DNA of 64,000 bases from Acanthochlamys bracteata (GCA_019914995.1 CM034133.1:6838495-6902494), one strand, 5' to 3'; counted from the stretch's first letter, positions 1-13,166 are shown. The notes: generated by a model not told the origin, from the sequence alone. Numbers and translations: made by a program.

Positions 1-70
1 TAGGTTTAGTGATGCGGATTTTGCCCGGGACTTGGATAAGAGGCGATCTACCTTCGATGCTTTAGGATCT
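1..70 (+). pseudogene. Ty1/Copia RNase H fragment (cut by window edge)
   Basis: From base 2 the plus strand translates as RFSDADFARDLDKRRSTFD. This matches the Copia RNase H segment of the type SDADWAGDLDDRKSTSG. Similarity stops after about 20 residues and no LTR is visible, so this is a truncated relic whose main part lies left of the window. No function is expected. Confidence 0.7.
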
Positions 71-656
71 TTTTGGAACGAGAATAATAAGTAAGAGTAA
101 GAAAGAGTTAAACTAATAGAAAGGAGAGTAATAAAAAGTCAGAGTAATTCTTTGTTAATATTAGTAATCTTAATAAAGGCGATTGCTGTATATAAAGTGC
201 AAAGTATTTTTAAATCAGAGATTTGTTGAATTATTAAAGCCACTTAGCAACAATGCGTTAATCTGAGCTTCAATAGGTGGAAAATTGAACAAACCACCAT
301 AAAGATTAGCATTAGGTAGTAGTTGACGGAGGAACACGTGGAGATGTGACTTATTTGTCGTCTTTACCAGAGGTTCTTCAGCTACTTGTTTTACTTATGT
401 GTCTAAGGGCACTTGCCGAAGCAAGTTGGGTGAGGTAGGGGTTGACATTTGGCCATGTGCTAAGAGATAATGCTCGTGCGGAGCTGAGAAGGAGATGTTG
501 CGCCTAGGGGTTTCTAAGAGACCTAGAAGAGCTCCTTTAGTAGTTGTTGCCGTCATACAAAGAGTTGGCAGTAGCTAGCATAGGCTAGCAAAGGGTGACA
601 ATGGCTGGGGAGAACCAAGCAACAGCTACTAGAAGGCACTAGATTAAGCTTTAAAC
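71..656. other. Intergenic or intronic, nothing recognised
   Basis: No ORF, repeat end, tRNA or splice-consistent exon could be supported. It may be the decayed tail of the adjoining Copia fragment. Confidence 0.4.
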
Positions 657-1142
657 GAGCTTGTCTTCTTTTACTTTGAAAAATAAAAAAATTATATTTT
701 TATGATGTGCAATTCATTCATGCTTTTCAGATTAAAAAAAAAAATCTAAAGTTTCTTGGGAAATGAAAAGCTGAAAAGGAAATGGATAAGTTGGCATAAG
801 CGATGCCAAACATGTCCTTAATCTCTAATAGATTGCATGATCTAAGGGACATGCTTGTTCTACTTCCATTGTGCACATGTCAGGAACGAGCGGTGGAAAA
901 TGAGCTTGTCTTCTTTTAGTTTGAAAAATAAAAAATTATATATTTATGATGTACATGTCATTCATATTTTTCAAATAAAAAAAATTCTAAAGTATATGTA
1001 AAACGTTTCTTGGAAGATGAAAAGCAGAAAAGGAAATGGATAAGTTGGCATAAGCGATGCCAAACATGTCCTTCATCTCTAATAGATTACAAGATTTAAG
1101 GGACATGCTTGTTCTACTTCCGTTATGCATATGTCAGGAACG
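657..1142. repeat. Tandem duplication, two ~240-bp copies
   Basis: Copy one runs about 657-888 and copy two about 902-1142. Both start with GAGCTTGTCTTCTTTTA, share GGATAAGTTGGCATAAGCGA and end with ATGTCAGGAACG. The copies differ by small indels and point changes. No coding potential is seen. Confidence 0.9.
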
Positions 1143-1600
1143 TCATTGTCTTCGGTATGTCCGAGTTATCCTATTTGTAACATTCTAAACTTAACTAACA
1201 TTTTGAGATGGAATTTGTATGTAACTTTTTTCTCCATGATTGACCAAGTTTAGCTAATATCTGTCTTACTACATGATAAATTTCACACCAGCAGCATGCA
1301 TCAAGCAGTCAAAAATAAGTAAATTTTTGTTGGTATAAGGCTGCGACTGCTTCCTCGGGAACATTTATGTGACGGTATCTTGACATGTGGAGCTTGTGGG
1401 TATAGTATAATGAAATACCATATAAACGGATATATAAGGATTTATATCTGCATAATAACCAATATTGTTATCTTTGGCATCCTTTTCTGTATTCAGTCTT
1501 ATGTTCTTCATGTAGGAATCTAACCAAAAATACTTGAGCAAAAGCTAACACAAGCTATGAACTTATTACAAATTTCTTATTTTTTAATTTAATTTAATTT
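1143..1600. other. Unassigned stretch upstream of the first recognised exon
   Basis: No repeat or ORF could be supported. If the gene at 1,860 extends leftward, this is intron or contains an exon I could not recognise. Confidence 0.3.
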
Positions 1601-1708
1601 ATTTATTATTTATTTGTTTTGAGATAACCTGGCATTGCGGTGATACGAACCACCAACCTCTCCTTCAGAGAGGCAGTGCCCTGCCAACCGCACCTATAGG
1701 TGTTTGAC
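1601..1708 (-). repeat. SINE-like tRNA-derived element
   Basis: On the minus strand there is a Pol III A-box-like segment (TAGGTGCGGTTGGCAGGGC, the tRNA TAGCTCAGTTGGTAGAGC pattern). About 40 bases on comes a B-box-like GGTTCGTATCACC. An A/T-rich tail (TTTATTTATT on the plus strand) adjoins the expected 3' side. This is the head-plus-tail plan of plant SINEs. No cloverleaf folds well enough to call a working tRNA. Confidence 0.55.
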
Positions 1709-1859
1709 AACTTTTTAGCACAGTTAATCACTTACAGTTTAGTTTCAAATCTTAGCTAACTAACAATCATTCTTTTCTATGGTTCTTTTTATTTTTGCAT
1801 TTTGGATGTTATGTGTTTCTTATAATATGATCAGCATACATTTCATCAAATTTGCATAG

Positions 1860-4800
1860 ATCCTTCATATTCCACCTGCTCCTCTTTACCTGATGGAACA
1901 TTGAGTGGAGAAGTTGTGAGTAGTGGGCAGAAGGATGCTGAAGCCATTGTTTCAGATGTATTTTCATCCTTGTTTGATGAGGTATGTTTCCATGAGGCAG
2001 CTCTTTAGGGTAAAATTATTGACTTGCTTTGGACTTCATTTACAATTTTCTGTTGATTAAGCCTGTAACTAGGTGACATCCTTTTAAAAATTTAGGCCAC
2101 CCAAAAACAATCAGTCATAAAATTGGACCTGGATAGGATTTATTTTTACTTCGTACTGCGTTCGGACCTAGCTCTCTGACTCGGGTATGGAAAATAAGAG
2201 CAAGCCCAACTTATTTAATTCATGTTTGGTGTAGGTCTTGGTTGACCTGGAAAATTGTGTCTGTTAAATTAAGTATTATGCTTAAAATATTGAATTCATC
2301 ATTAGTGCGTCTTGTGTTCGGATTTTTCACTATAGATCTGGGGCCGACCCAGAGAACTAATGGTTCAAAAATTAGAGCCAAACTTGACGCATAAGTTTAG
2401 ATTGACCTATAATAGCTTAAACTACATATTATGAAGAAAGTACTGAATTTGTCATAATCAGTGTGTCTAATTTGAGTCCATATTTTATATATAGAGTTGG
2501 AGCGAACCCAAAAGTTAGAGTTGGACTTGGCTGTTGGCTTTATATTTAAGATTTAATTTGGTTCAAACAAGCTTGGATCTGAGTCTGGCCTGGGTTGACT
2601 CAACTAACTTGTAGACCTAGTTTTGTTTGGGAAACCATTAATCATGTTGGTAGCGCTTGCTTTCAAACCACCAGAGTACGTGACTAGGTCGACCCTACAG
2701 GTCAATGTGGGCAATATATATTTCAGTTCCAAGTGTTAAAGAGTACAGAGAATAAAATGAAACATCACAATATCCTCCATTAAGTGAATTACAACAAATT
2801 ACAATTGTATAGAGCTCCATATGAAAATGCGAAATGTCTACAATCATGAATTAGCATCAACAGAGTTTAAGTGCTGTGACTATAGTCTGGTCAATAACTT
2901 TAAAGGTTTAAGACATAGCAATTACATCATGAATTAGCAAATCAGACCTATTCAAGAGACAACACTAATGTTCCACATTAGCCTTACAAAATAGAGTTCA
3001 ACATCTCAACCTTAGTAGGTTAGAAACGTAACTTATGATTCTATGTTGCTAATCTACAATGTCAATTGATAGTTGCAAGCATCTAACTATTAAGTATCTG
3101 CAGACACTTCTCTGTCAACACCTCTCTCTTCATCCTCATGGTCATCAAAGTTCGAGATCATTAAGGCTCATTTAAGTCATTACATTCCAGAAGTTAAATT
3201 CTTGAATTCACAACCTAACATTACTTAGAAACAAAAGCAAAGAGAGAGGTTAGTGTTTTTCTCTTTGACTGAGCATGACATTAGTGCGTTTCTGTTTGAG
3301 CTTGCCTCTAAGTTCATCATTAGTTAAAGTTGAAGGTTCATCGATATCCAATTATCATTATCACCAAATTCTTTAAAACTACAGGATCATTGTTTCGACC
3401 CCTGACTACTACCTACATTTACAATTTATCACACAAATTATATGGATTATGAACAAGACTAAATAAATAAATGAGTATACGGAAATAATGATTTAATTCC
3501 TAGTTCAAGTAATAAATTATTAACTTCGTGCTTAATTGTTTGCTGCTTCAACCTATACTTCCCTTATGATGAATATGTCTAAATATGTTCTAATTCTCTT
3601 ACAGCTTTGGTATTAAAACTCAAATAGCCAACTTTTGAAGGTGTTCAGCATTAGTTTCCTATACTGACTGCTATTAACTACATGCAGATCCAAGAATTTA
3701 GAAAAGCAAAATCACAAACGGTACTTTCTTCGTCCATGTTTAATAGGTTACTATATGTCACACCCCGCTTCCAAGCTGTGACAGGCACTGGTCCAAACCA
3801 ATTTAAAATCATAACTGAATTCAGCCCAGCCCAGTAAGCCTTTAATTAAAACACAATTTTTAATTTCACACGTCTGAAATTCTTAAAATTTTTGACAAAA
3901 CCTCCTCTTATTTTCAAGGAGAAAACCTATATAATTTTTCATAATAATTATAACAAAACTCCAAATAATAATATCAGATATTAACTTTATGTTAAACAAA
4001 TATAAATATAGTGGTTTTCAAACCAAACACCTAATACTATACCGTAACACTCAATTAAATAACTTTTTACATATATAATCCCTCGAAGTTACAGAGCCAA
4101 TAATATGAAAGAAAGAAAGATGCACACTACCCTCAACTCACCGATTGGCCAACGTCACGTTACTAGCTCCACTTAACTCGTCCTTATCATATCTGGGAGA
4201 GGCCAAACAAAAGAAAGAAATGAGCCCAGTCTCAGTGAGGTGAAATTTCAGATGCATGATTTTTAAGATGCCTAATGCATTATCTAATTTTTGTTCCTAT
4301 CTTTCTACATGTACAAGAATGCGAAGGATAGATCATGGATCACTTCTACCAAGTTCTAAGTCGTCCCATACCGACTCAGTCCTTAGTAGAAAGGGTTCGG
4401 TTATATGCAATGCGTATGTATAAAAAAATAATCATACAACCAAAATGAAATTAATATGCTTTAGATATATTATATAAATGCTTTTTGAAACATCTCATAA
4501 AATATGTACATTAATTCAATATAATTTAAAAATAACACTATATTATAGATACATAGTGAAATACAACATAATAATAGCAATTACTAAATACTTACATCAA
4601 AATATTATAAATATTTAAACGAATAATAAATATTGAAAGTCATATTGGAAGTCAATTAAATAAATCAATCAATACCAAGCAACCATCCATAACAATTACA
4701 CCAGTCAGGGAGTCAGGATAGATACCAAGGACCGAGCGAGACCGTGTCTCCAGCTCGTCCACAAACCATAACCCAACTCGGGTGCCGTGGTATTATCGCC

Positions 4801-7079
4801 CCCACGCGCATGGGCCCACCTATTCTACAGATGAAAAAGAGAAGAGAGTAGAGACGAGATCCTGAACTCAGCCCCTGACTGTCGCCTGCCTCAATGCAGC
4901 GCGAACATCCAAGCATTTCAAAATTCCATAAATACCTCAATAAATAAGTTTAGCTAAACCTCATAAAATTCACTAAAATATAAATCATTAGCTTATCAAA
5001 TAGAATATGATAGAAATTATATCAAATCGTTTCCAAATCATATATATATAAAACAGTCATCATAATCACTTATCTCTTTAGGTAAAACATAATAACTGTT
5101 ATCTAATCACTTATATATCATATATATATGTATTCTTCATTCAATTGCCAATAAAACTCATACTATACATAATCAATGCATTATAATCAATATACTATTT
5201 ATGCTATCACAAATACTTATCATTCTTTTAAAAAAAACAAGCATCACATACATCTATGCATTATGAGATGTATAATCGTAACATGCAAGAAATTGGGCAA
5301 GGTGTGCCAGAAGATCGAAGAAAATGTTACATGTGCCGAAATTCTAACGTTAATCTAGGAAAGAAGGTGGCACGGTAATCCTCACCTGCTGTCCGTGCTT
5401 CTTCGTAAATCCATAACTTCAGGCCGAGTGATTCACCTAGCACACTCGATTCTGTTACATGTACAAGTACGAGTACTTTGAATACGCATGCCTATAGCTA
5501 GCTTTAGAAATACCATTACTCTCACTACCCTATGTTTTACTGACTCAAACATACACAACTTAAAGTGAAATATAGTAATATTGCTACCGTATTCGCTTTG
5601 AGGCAGCACCATTGTTCTAGAAACAGTTCACTCCCCTAATGCTAAGACGCATTAAAAATCAAGATTAATCATATAACCACATAATCCTCACAAATCATGA
5701 TAACACTAAACTAACACTAGTAGTAAAACTTTAGGAAGCTTACCGGTAACGAACCAAGAAGAGGAACAACGTCCAAATTGACTTTATAACACGACGACGA
5801 ATTTGCCGATTAATGATCCGAACAACACCTAACTCAATTGAAGTGAACGATTTGTTCAAGAACGAACGCCGGCAATGGAAAACGGCAAACCAACACCGCC
5901 GGCTCGTTGCTTGCTAGATCGTACGCCGAAGCTGGCATCTTTGAAATTTAGTGGGGGAAAAGCTTCTATGGCGAGAGGGGAGATTTTAGCTACATAGCCG
6001 TGGCCGAATCGTCGGCGAGAAGCTCCGGCGGAGTTAAGGCTTCGCTGAGATGTCGCGTCGAGCGAAGAAGCTCCACCCGCGCGACGACGACCCGCTGCTA
6101 GCCACGAGAGAAGGTGAGAAGTCGGATGAAGGACAAGACAGGATGGCCGGTGGCGAGGAGGTCAACGTGCGGAAGGGGGAGGTCAGGTGAACACAGCACA
6201 CGGGAGGGGGAAGGGAGGTGGGAAAATAAAGAGAAATAAGAAAAAGTAAGGAGAAGTGTGGAGAATTCTAGAAAGTGAAAGAAAATAATGAGGTGGATTG
6301 ATTTGGGCCAAAGATATGTGTGGTACTGTGCAGTCTATAAGGCTTGAGACGTTACACTATAGCAGTTAAATTGAAGAAATCGGAGCTATGGAAATTTGAT
6401 CAGGGTAATTTGGTCCCTTGGAGAAGTTGGAAAGCATTGTGGAGAATTCGATAAGATTTTATATGAAAGGAATTCTAAGTGCTTTTCTAGTGTTCGGTGT
6501 GCGTAGTACTGAAATTGGATTAGAAACTCCTATTTTTGGTCAAATCATCCATAAAGTGTATATGCTTTTGCTTTTGATTTTTCCATGCATGGCTGTCATA
6601 TAAAGGAAAAATATATATCTAAAATTTGAATGACTTATTACCTGATGGTAGGACAATTGAAAGAAGGTCTTAAGCTAGAAAAATAAAACCCGAAGCACAT
6701 AACTAATTGGTTCTAAAAATTTATTTGTAGACTAGTGATTAGTATTTAGTGTCTAGAACTCAACTTATCCAGCCTATGTCTAGTCATCAATACAAGATGG
6801 TTTTAAGCCATTCTTTGTTTTATTTCGAAGGATACATAACAAAGATATAGTCATTAATACAAGATTTCTGCCGTCATTTGATCTTTGCAAAGGTTCTCGA
6901 TAAATTGTATCTATTTGCTCTTCTGACATGCATCAGACTCATTTAAATCTTTATTCAATGAAGCGATAATCTTTCACAATAGTAGCCTTGTCAAATAATT
7001 ATTTCTATTAACTTTGGAATTACTTGGCAATGCTTTAAATATGGCTGGCCTAAGCTTTTGGTAGTATAAGTTCATAGCA

Positions 7080-7123
<44 letters not shown>

Positions 7124-10100
7124 GTGATGGTGATGGTGATGGTGATGGTGATGATGATGCTGATGCTGCTGCTGCTTTCAAGAAGCTCAAACGTTTGTAT
7201 CTTATTTTCTGTCTATATTAGTAATTAAAATTAAATCAACAATAAACAAAATAAGGATTATGGAAAATATTGAGAAAGCCTCAAATTTGTGAAGTAAAGC
7301 TATCAATATAAGAAAATAAAAATTAGAAACTTTTCAGTTAAACATATGATCCTCTAATACTTTTAGAACCCACAAAATCCTCTAGATAAAAGTGAAGTCC
7401 TTGATTTTTACGCCAAGAAATTGCCTTCAAGGTGAAGCAAAGAAGTTGAAAGAGCCATGCGACGTTCGGTACTCTTTCACTATCTAATTTGGCACCAATT
7501 CTTACGTTGCGCCATTTGTTTCAGACTTTCGGTTACAAAATCGGGAAGACAACTCTGCGGTCTTCCTTTGCTTGCAAAAGAGAAGCTGTGAAAGAAAAGA
7601 AAGAACTAACAGAGGGCTACTATGGGTTTTCTTCTTTTTCAATTTCAAGTTGTGTTTGGCAAAGCTTTCTAGAAAAGCTGCTTAATTTTTCAGTTCACGT
7701 TTTATAAGCATTTAGAAAATTTATTTAAAAAATATAGAAAGTTTAAAAAAATTCTAGATAGTAAAATTTTTATTACTTATTTTTATTATTTTTTTGAGGT
7801 AATAAAATAGAGTTTGTTTTTCAAAAAGGATAAAAATATCTTCCGTTCAGAAACTTCCATTTCAAAAACATTCCCGAACGCTCCATCACTCACTAATAAG
7901 CTGGAGAACTTTTTCAAAATTTCCTTTTCATATCATTTTTAGGGAAACCAAGGATCAGAAAACTTACATTTTTCATGTTTTTCTTTTCTAGGAAATCTTA
8001 CTCGAGATAAAACATGCCCTTTGTTGTAGCAAAAGCACACACTTGAATTCTCCTTTCGCAATTCCTAACAATTGTATGCCACTTGTCAATTTGTGAATCA
8101 AGTTGTAATTTCTGTAGCAGATTTCTCAAAAACATCCATATGTTAGGAAATAGTGTGGCACTTCTTTTTGATTGAAGAAATAAGAACGAGGATTGAACCA
8201 ATATCAACAAACACCATGCAAATTTCTAGTTGAATTCCTCATTCGGCCTTTTGTAAATTATTTTTAGGTAGGGTTGAAGTCTGCTCATCTCTCCTAAATC
8301 CCCTTAACGTCTTAGCTTTAGCACTAGATAGCTTCAAATAAAGCCCATACATGGCCTATCTTCATATCAACAAAGTAAAGAGTATGGTTCAAATACAGTA
8401 AGTCTCGAAATATTTGTACATCTGTCTAGTATCCGTAGTTTGTAAAATTAAGAACAAAGTTGAGTGTAAGTTGAGTAGCCTATTCTTTCACAAAGTATCT
8501 TGTGCTTTGCAAAGCAATAAAGTAAGCAGCAAAGCTAGCAGTAGTTGGCCAACGTATGTCCCTTGCATATATAAACTTTTTCATAAAATGCAAAGAGATG
8601 GTTATATATCTTCTTTATATGTATGGAACGCCAAGTTGATAATTTCGTCCTATTTTGAATAACCTGAAGCATATAACTATTGCAGTAGGCAGCACAATAT
8701 AGGCTGAGAAACACGAACCCTAACAATCCTCAACAGCGTGTAATTGGATGCATTATCGGTCACAATACCACATTTCTACCTATATATAAGACAATTTTCC
8801 TAAGGAGTTTGTGTACAGAATCTAGAGTTTTTGAAGTATCAAAAGGGTCAATAAAATTTGAGAAAAACCGCTATGTTGCAGAGTAGACCACATTGTCTTA
8901 ACGGCTATTATGTTCTTCTATTTTTCAGGTGGCTCTCAACGTAGATCTTCGTTTCCTTAACATTCTTACTCTCAACTTAGTGCTTTAATAAGGAGGTAGA
9001 AAAGTATTGTAGCTAGGATCTTTATACCTGTTCAAGCATGCAATTTAATCTATCATGGGCTGGGAAACTATAGAATTAACAACATCTAAGGTACATTGAT
9101 CATCCAGTTACATAGTGCAATTCAATATATTTAATGGCCTCCTTTGTATACTCCTCAAAGCTAGTAATGCATTTAAAAATCCTCAAGCATGGGCTCCTTT
9201 ATATTTTCTAGTTCTAGCACTACCTTTAGGTTTTATTTTATCTTCTCCAATACCGGATGGCTTTCCTAGCTTGGTAGAAATTTGAATAAGTCTATGGCTT
9301 TCCTAGCTTGCTCCTTAATCTCTCGAATTGTTAGCTAGAAGGGCCTATTGATTGAGCTTTTCCTATTACCTCTTCTTTCCAAAGCAAAACTATCTATCTG
9401 TAGCTTTATTTGACTGTGAACATAGCAGGAACACATTTGCAAGCACAAACTCCTCCCTTCTCTCCAGTTAAGTGCTTTTTAATTCTGCTAAGGGCAACAT
9501 CTGCTAATGTAGCTGGCTACCGATTTCATTTTCATACTACTATCACCTGTCTCAACCATTCTCTAAACAATTCTATGCAGGATCAATTCTCTGTCTCTCA
9601 CCACTGAGTTTGTGGTTATAGATTTGATGAAGATCGAGTAATAGCATCCTCACAAGCATCAAAATGAAGAGTATAACTAGTAGTAGTCACAAGCGAGAAA
9701 CATATGAAAGCCTAAATCCTAACAAGATCGATGAAAATGATTGATTTATACCTGTAGGAGAGCAGTCAATCGAGAAGGCAAACTATTCCGTGGGCTATTG
9801 TTGAGCTTGAAGTAGCATGATATCACAGGGAAAAAAGGAGAGAAAGCTTGAAGGGGAGAAATGAGGAAGGAGATGGAAGAATATAAAGCAACATGATTAG
9901 GTTTAGTTGATTCTAGAACTATTGAATCCCATCTATTTTACTATTTAGTTTTCTTATTAATATATTCCACCTAATTAAACTAGTTGGGTGAGTGAGCTGG
10001 TTCTCTACAAACATGTCTGGGTCAAAATTGGTCTTTGTGTTTTACAGAATAAATAGTTGAAAGGCGAAACCTACCCACTTCTAGTCGCAGGTTAGCAGCT

Positions 10101-11055
10101 TCCAGACTGCCTTCAGGATTCATGTTAATTCTACCAACACAACTATTAGCATCTAAGCTGTATGAGATTGCAACAGTTCCATGTATGGCATTTCTCATGA
10201 CCTTCAATTTCCTGCGCCTTCTTTTGTGGTTGTTGTAGTTGAATGCAATTCTTTATTTATCTTTTGGATTTTTAGTTCTTCTAAGACTTGTATGTGATTG
10301 CAGAAAATGACAGTGGAGCACATAACTAGGCACTCCTTGCAAGGAAAGGTCATTTTGCAAGTCCAAGTATCAGCGTCGCCTGACATGTTTATAAGGTATA
10401 TACTAAAGCCAATCTTTTCTTTTGGGTCAAGACAACAAACATCTTTAATTTGTTAATATATGTTCTTTTAACATAAAGGGATGCTATGAACTTAGCAACA
10501 GAGGCAGAACAAAAGATTATGAAGACTGCATCTGATATTAATCAAGTTAGCACCCAATTGAGATTGAGCCAACCAATTACCCAGTCTAGGTAAGCGTTCG
10601 GAAGGTGACTCGGCATCTCCTTACATTTTTCTGCTTGGTGTTCGTGTAGCTTTTTTGCTTGTAATAAAAAAGTCTTTCTGGGGATCTGTAGTTTCATTAC
10701 TCTACTGTTCATCATATCCCTGGTTGCTTGTAGTTTGTACATGGCTTTACTGATAATAAATTTCTACGCCTTTAAAATTAAAGGATAATTACGCATATAT
10801 GAAAAACTATGTGCATTTGTTTGAACACTTATAGTAACATGTCTTCTCTGTGTGATCCATGTCATTGAGTCTTATCTTGGTTTTGACATTTTTCACATTG
10901 GCCTTTGGCCGGAGACGGTGGATTTTCAAATTTTCATAATTTAGCAGTTTGTTTACCCTTTCACTAGCGGAATACTTGAGCAAATGGATTAAAATTTATG
11001 ACTATGCAGGTTTTTAGGTTTGCCATTGACAATGTCTGAAGGGTGCACCAGATAA
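1860..11055 (+). CDS. Unrecognised multi-exon plant gene, 3' part
   Basis: Four exons join in one continuous frame with GT-AG borders: 1860-1981, 10304-10395, 10479-10589 and 11010-11055, with a TAA stop at 11053-11055. The first exon gives PSYSTCSSLPDGTLSGEVVS onward and ends in SSLFDE at phase 0. The second starts KMTVEHITRHSLQGKVIL. The third (DAMNLATEAEQKIMKTASDI) looks like a short helical or coiled-coil segment. The last ends LPLTMSEGCTR. Phases agree at all three junctions (0, 2, 2), which is hard to get by chance, so I believe this is a real gene, but I do not recognise the family. The first exon begins with two bases of a split codon, so more exons lie upstream. The 8,322-bp intron holds transposons. 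An exon inside that intron could have been missed. Confidence 0.6.
1982..3755 (+). other. Large-intron sequence left of the solo LTR
   Basis: AT-rich, with no long ORF and no recognisable element ends. It begins with a clean GTATGT splice donor at 1982. I see nothing else to annotate. Confidence 0.5.
3756..6356. mobile_element. Solo LTR with perfect 5-bp target duplication
   Basis: The unit starts TGTCACACCCCGCTTCC and ends GAGACGTTACA. It is flanked on both sides by CTATA (3751-3755 and 6357-6361). TG...CA ends plus a 5-bp duplication identify an LTR. At 2,601 bp it contains no gag/pol and no internal pair of repeats, so it is a solo LTR left by recombination between the two ends, not a complete element. 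Length and the TGTCACACCCC start suit a long-LTR Ty3/Gypsy family, but the clade is inference. Bases 5,870-6,240 are notably GC-richer, as in an LTR promoter or leader. It sits in the large intron of the 1,860-11,055 gene. Confidence 0.82.
6362..8400 (+). other. Large-intron sequence right of the solo LTR
   Basis: Mostly AT-rich with a compound microsatellite at 7,081-7,180. Near 7,998-8,210 the minus strand may hold the decayed C-terminal tail of the neighbouring hAT relic, but this is not convincing. No exon is supported. Confidence 0.4.
7081..7180. repeat. Compound microsatellite (AAT)n-(GGTGAT)n-(GCTGCT)n
   Basis: About 14 AAT units are followed by TGG/TGATGG hexamer units and then GATGAT and GCTGCTGCT. 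The gradual change of motif suggests successive point mutation and slippage. It is intronic. Confidence 0.95.
8400..9450 (-). pseudogene. hAT transposase relic (DUF659 type)
   Basis: Read on the minus strand from high to low coordinates, segments in shifting frames follow the order of a plant DUF659-hAT transposase. Near 9,100 NVVNSIVSQPMID matches the 'FNVVNSPYFQPMID' block. YKDPSY follows. Near 8,850 comes FIDPFDTSKTLDSVHKL. At 8,740-8,760 VTDNASNYT is the conserved D-N-A-S-N motif of the RNase-H-like fold. At 8,535-8,726 LYCAAYCNSYMLQVI and IKKIYNHLFAFYEK match the 'CAAHCIDLML ... ITKFIYNH' block. Frameshifts and stops break it throughout, so it is inactive. It lies antisense within the large intron of the 1,860-11,055 gene. 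Terminal inverted repeats were not found. Confidence 0.72.
9460..10303. other. Intron remainder, possible leader of the hAT relic
   Basis: The minus strand at 9,740-9,900 is pyrimidine-rich and carries a donor-like CAG|GTATAA, as expected of a 5' leader of the hAT transposase unit. No coding segment can be named. The splice acceptor TTGCAG ends at 10,303. Confidence 0.3.
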
Positions 11056-13166
11056 TCTGAGTTAATGATTTATTACTGAAATTAATATTAATTTCAGTGA
11101 AAGAAATTTTCAGTTTGTAACTTTTATTGTATTTATCTTTTGGTCTTTACTTCTTCTTCGGTTCCGATTGAAATAGAAGTCTTATGTGGATAAAAAGTTC
11201 AAGGTAATTTATAACCAAGGGTAATGATGTTAGAGTGTTTTTGGAATGTCGAAGTTGTGTTGAAAATGCTGTCAATGTTAATAAGAAATCGCCCTCTATT
11301 TCCGAGTATGTTACTTAGAATCCACACAATACATCAAATCGATTAAAATCAAGGAAACTGTCGTGGGTATTGTCAAAAGCATATCTGGCGAAATTAAAAA
11401 ATAGATGGAAGGGAACATGAGGACATGTCTCCCTACACTCCAGATAAGAGGAAGAATATATATATACGCATATACGTGTGTGATGTGCAGGGACAGAGAG
11501 TATTGTGCGCGCACATCAATTGTGGAGGCTATTGACACATTTATGGGTGAACTATTGAATAGCATGCTCATAATTTCGGTGCCCTTCAATAGTGCTCCTA
11601 TAAGGTTTTTTTCTTCTTCTCCTCCTTGTTATTCTCCTTGTCCTGCTTATAAGCCGTCGCTCATGCAATCGCCTCTTCCGAGCCGGTGATTTCGTTCATC
11701 GGTGAAATTCTTTAACCAACTCCACCTCCTTCCTTCTCGTTCCTTCAATTTTTCTTAGAATTGCTTCTTTCTCGCTGTCATCTCTTTCAAAATTCTATTA
11801 TTTCATGACCGTCGTCAAATCCTTACATTATCTCCCAGCGATCAAAATGAGAACATAGAAATTGTTCTATTCTATTCTACTCCTTGTATTACTTCTCTTG
11901 TTATCATTTTTGCAATTGCCGCCACGAGCACTTTACCATCATTCTCACGTATATGAGAGATCCTTAGTGCCGCTGTCTTAAAATCATGTATAAATCAGCG
12001 TCTGCTTGCTGCTATTGTGATTTGTAGATTGATTTTAATAATATTTTTTATATTTTCTTTTATTTATTACCTTTTTTTTATTTGGTGATGGGATTGACTT
12101 TGGTGGTTTGAATTTTTTGTACGCATATCACGATTATTTTTATCTTGTAGATTTATTCATTGGCATGTGCTAAAAAAATTGCAACTTTTGTTTTTTCTAT
12201 CTTTCTAATGCTTAATTTGTGAAGTTATCTATTTAATCTGCTAAAGATAGATATTGAAGTATGATATATAGCATGACGAATGCCTTTTATGCTTTTTTTT
12301 TGTGGATAGTGCTGGTTATGTGAATACAGTCAGGTGGCTTGATCCTATTTAATTTTCTTACTTGGCTACTATATCCATGTTGTGCGCTACTTTGTTTGAG
12401 TAGGGTCGTACGAATTTATGGCAGTTCAGAAAAATTTTGGTATCTAACTCATTGTCCTTAAGGAATAACGTTTTAACATAATGTGAGAAAATCAGTGGAG
12501 TTATGTTGAATGTGAAGAATGTATTGTTTTAGCACAATGGGATGAATGGAATTTGAAACTTTTTTTTAGATTTGCCATTGATGGAGGTTAGAATATGGTA
12601 CCATCTTGAATTTGGACTTGAAATCTTGTGAGATTTTGCATATTTGCTATCTTCAACCAGCCTTATAGGATCACTTATGATTTTCAAAAGCTATATATAT
12701 TGGCATGTTTGTTGTTCAAAATTTGATTGTTTAGTAGTTGTTAGTGTTCTAAAAGCTGGTATTATAATCTAGCAGGGACTTGATTGTTAGCTTTAATGGT
12801 ATCTTTATGCTTTGCAAGCTAATTTTAGAGGCAAGGTGTTAGAAGGCTCTGTCTTGGAAGCCTCTTGTTTGATGTTGTGGGCACATGAAGTTAAATTCAC
12901 AGCTTAGAACTCTACATATTTAAAATAGCATCACGGTTTCACTAAACATATTTATTAAGAGAAAGCAATTCTAAGAAATTAGTATACAAATTATTTCTTG
13001 TAAAGAGATTTTGTTATTATGGTTTTTGTTTGTGGAAGTAGAGATGGATCCTCTAGACCCACAATTGATTATCTCACTTAGTACAAGACAAGTATATAAG
13101 CATTTTGTAACGAGTTATTCTAGTAACGATTTATGTGCGCCCATCAATTACTATATATAAATATAT
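11056..13166 (+). other. 3' flank of the host gene and unassigned DNA
   Basis: Immediately after the stop, AT-rich sequence suits a 3' UTR. At 11,590-11,900 a TC-rich stretch resembles a 5' leader but no coding exon follows. An open frame at 11,405-11,689 lacks any recognisable motif. Nothing else is supported. Confidence 0.4.

Noticed and set aside
1601-1708. Functional tRNA gene
   Set aside because: A and B boxes are present but no paired acceptor stem or anticodon arm is convincing; a SINE-like origin fits better.
7645-7890. Possible MITE with ends TGTGTTTGGCAAAGC and TTCCCGAACGCTCC
   Set aside because: Inverted match is short and interrupted, and no target duplication could be read.
11405-11689. 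94-codon open frame near a TC-rich leader-like stretch
   Set aside because: No motif, no splice evidence and an overlapping antisense frame; kept as unassigned.
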